A stretch of 64,000 bases of DNA from Domibacillus mangrovi. Lineage in GTDB: Bacteria; Bacillota; Bacilli; Bacillales; Domibacillaceae. Position 1 is the first letter of the stretch, and each line of letters starts with the position of its first letter. A program made the translations under genes and the position numbers. Of the stretch, positions 62,444 to 64,000 are shown one piece after another. The stretch lies in contig NZ_MRWQ01000006.1 in the NCBI RefSeq assembly GCF_001906925.1, positions 248,001 through 312,000 on the forward strand, given 5' to 3'. A model generated the notes under the pieces. It was not told the origin of the DNA. It worked only from the letters and a program-made list of their open reading frames with translations, and did not search any database.

Positions 62444-62788
62444 ATGAAGGAAGTCATCATCAGTCTTTTAGCGGCTATAGAATCGTTGACCGTGAAGGAT
62501 ATAGTCGATTTTGCTGCATATACGTTTTTTTTTATTACACTTGCAGTCTTTGTCTGGCAAGTACATCGATACATCGGTTTTGTAAAAAAGGCGATTCTCA
62601 TGAAAAAAATCGGGTTAAGCATTATCGTGCAGAGCTTCTTCACTATTTATCTTGTTCTCATTGCCATACTGTCTGCTGGGATTAACGGTTTTACAGGTGT
62701 TTTTTGGGTCTTTTCTTTTATCGGTTTTTCTCTAACACTGATATTTATGATCGATCATGCAGCGAAACGAGAAAAAAAGCTCTCTTAA
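62444..62788 (+). CDS. 114-aa membrane protein
   Basis: Three hydrophobic segments (about residues 22-42, 60-82 and 85-105). AAAGGGGCGGG lies upstream of the ATG. No conserved motif that I recognise; basic tail AAKREKKLS. Confidence 0.6.
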   Translation: MKEVIISLLAAIESLTVKDIVDFAAYTFFFITLAVFVWQVHRYIGFVKKAILMKKIGLSIIVQSFFTIYLVLIAILSAGINGFTGVFWVFSFIGFSLTLIFMIDHAAKREKKLS

Positions 62789-62871
62789 TGAAGAGGTCTT
62801 TTGCATCAACCTACATTAAAAAAAGAGCGACTCATGTAAACGAACCGCTCCCCGTAAGTGTTATGAATAAC

Positions 62872-62995
62872 GTCTTCCATCTGGGGGCTAGGCCTACAGA
62901 ACGGTGGTCATGCAGACGTTGTCACAGAACGTAACATTCTTATTCTAGTCTTCGTTCCGCTGCATTCAGAGAACAGAACAACTCATTTGCACTTT
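62872..62995 (+). repeat. structured interspersed repeat, decayed copy I
   Basis: Matches the 5' hairpin and inner subdomain (CTGGGGGCTAGG, CATGCAGACGTTGTCACAG, ACATTCTTA, GTTCCGCT, CATTCAGAG) but both stems are disrupted and the 3' half and the ATAAA ends are gone. Same orientation as all other copies. Confidence 0.7.
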
Positions 62996-63521
62996 ACTTA
63001 CGATGATCATCTTTATAGTCTATATAAGGATGATCATCTGAGTACGTTTCTTCATAAAAGACATTTCTATATTTAAGGCATACGATTCATTAAAAAAGAG
63101 AGTTCCACAAAACGAATGTTGTTATTTCACAAACGCATTTTCTTTATATATATTTTTGATTGGTTATATTCTTACCGTTTTTTATCATCGTTTTCTTGTG
63201 TATCCTCTTTCCCTTCAAAGTTCGCTGCATAATGTTTGTCCTCGTATTTTCCATTACTTGAAAGTGAAGACTTTTATAAATTTCTTGAATAGGGACATTT
63301 CATCGGCCCTTTCCTAAATAGATCTTTTATATTGTAGTCAGCCAGTGAAAACTATTCAAGGTATATCCATTATAATTATTATAATTTGTAATCTAATTTT
63401 AATATTAAGGGGATAATATTAATATAATGTAAATTTAGATTGTATACCCTTTACTTTTACTATACCTTTTCTTCATAATTGGATAGAATTTTGTCGAAAA
63501 TTAGGGACTGGAGCTGAAGTT
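62996..63521. other. gene-poor stretch before the Na/Pi cotransporter
   Basis: About 525 bp. A start-less minus-strand frame at 63172-63273 (KYEDKHYAANFEGKEDTQEN) may be a gene relic. An AT-rich segment at 63366-63440 presumably carries the promoter of the following gene. Confidence 0.4.
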
Positions 63522-64000
63522 ATGGAAATTAATTTCCAAGAAGTACTATTTCAATTTTTAGGCGGACTTGGAATTTTTTTGTACGGGATTAAACAAATGG
63601 GGGATGGCCTACAAGCATCTGCCGGCGAACGCCTTCGTGAAATTTTAGATCGATTTACGACAAATCCGCTAATGGGCGTGCTTGCGGGTATACTCGTAAC
63701 GGTGTTAATTCAAAGCAGTTCTGGTACAACGGTTATTACAGTGGGTCTAGTAAGCGCCGGGTTTATGACGCTTAGACAAGCCATTGGTGTCATTATGGGA
63801 GCCAATATTGGAACAACTGTTACAGCATTTATTATCGGCATCGATGTTGGTGAATACGCTCTTCCAATTATTGCTCTTGGATCTTTATTGATTTTCTTCT
63901 TTAAAAATAAAAAGGTAAATAATCTAGGGCGAATCGCTTTTGGTTTTGGATTGCTTTTTTACGGATTAGAATTAATGAGCGGAGGAATGAAGCCACTTCG
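63522..64000 (+). CDS. Na/Pi cotransporter family protein (3' end beyond window)
   Basis: About 160 codons are seen. FLGGLGIFLYGIKQMGDGL, then TVLIQSSSGTTVITVGL and GANIGTTVTAFIIG: the QSSS motif and the GANIGTT repeat are diagnostic of NptA/YjbB sodium-dependent phosphate cotransporters. Inner membrane. GGAG precedes the ATG. The frame continues past the window edge. Confidence 0.93.
   Translation, partial: MEINFQEVLFQFLGGLGIFLYGIKQMGDGLQASAGERLREILDRFTTNPLMGVLAGILVTVLIQSSSGTTVITVGLVSAGFMTLRQAIGVIMGANIGTTVTAFIIGIDVGEYALPIIALGSLLIFFFKNKKVNNLGRIAFGFGLLFYGLELMSGGMKPL

Noticed and set aside
63172-63273. Start-less hydrophilic frame on the minus strand
   Set aside because: No start codon or ribosome binding site; possible relic only.

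Overview
The window looks like a chromosomal segment of a low-to-mid GC, endospore-forming member of the Bacillaceae. It carries a Spo0E-type phosphatase, a sporulation-kinase-like sensor and a Spo0M-like protein. It also keeps the B. subtilis yne-type neighbourhood: ccdA, ccdC, yneK, acnA, a YneP-like thioesterase, a broken yneQ, yneR, plsY, parE, parC. Gene content does not point to the B. cereus group, but the species cannot be named from the sequence.

Layout. 1-4 kb is a zinc-limitation cluster: a FAD enzyme, FolE2, the zinc-free S14 protein and a C-terminal CobW/YciC remnant, each behind a Zur-type operator. A fifth operator precedes an orphan zinc-binding lipoprotein (ZnuA) at 14 kb. 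4-7.3 kb holds a radical SAM gene of yfkAB type whose 5' part has foreign codon usage, next to a recombinase stub, then a MocR regulator. 7.4-16.4 kb is an accessory stretch of small genes and debris. 17-19.5 kb is a two-gene carboxyspermidine pathway (dehydrogenase and decarboxylase) with a terminator in its leader. 20.6-29.3 kb is a leucine/isovalerate catabolic cluster (acyl-CoA dehydrogenase, biotin carboxylase, biotin carrier, carboxyltransferase, methylglutaconyl-CoA hydratase, HMG-CoA lyase). It faces divergently a 3-oxoacid CoA-transferase pair that could activate the acetoacetate produced. 29.6-64 kb is mostly core genome: map, mscL, a sensor kinase, parC/parE, plsY, cobT, an FbpB-like gene beside acnA, a lytic transglycosylase, a BCCT transporter, an L,D-transpeptidase, ald with its AdeR-like regulator, a SCO1 protein, sbcCD, ccdC/ccdA, spo0E, yjzC and the start of a Na/Pi cotransporter.

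The most striking feature is a family of interspersed, highly structured repeats. There are eight recognisable copies plus one decayed copy, all in the same orientation and about 120-290 bp long. Seven have ATAAA (TTTAT on the other strand) at both ends and one lacks its 5' end. They fold into a chain of hairpins with paired compensatory changes between copies. One copy splits the yneQ-like gene, and removing the repeat plus one ATAAA restores its reading frame. Another has replaced the stop codon of the biotin carboxylase gene. In size, flanking motif and behaviour they resemble the bcr1 repeat described from the B. cereus group.

The window is also rich in small relics: serine and tyrosine recombinase stubs, an IS3 transposase N-terminus, a TnpB piece, half a tRNA-Val, a second HMG-CoA lyase remnant, an M20 peptidase stub, a DUF485 stub and two amidase tails. 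This points to repeated gain and decay of mobile DNA. All assignments are by reading motifs and context; no database search was possible.
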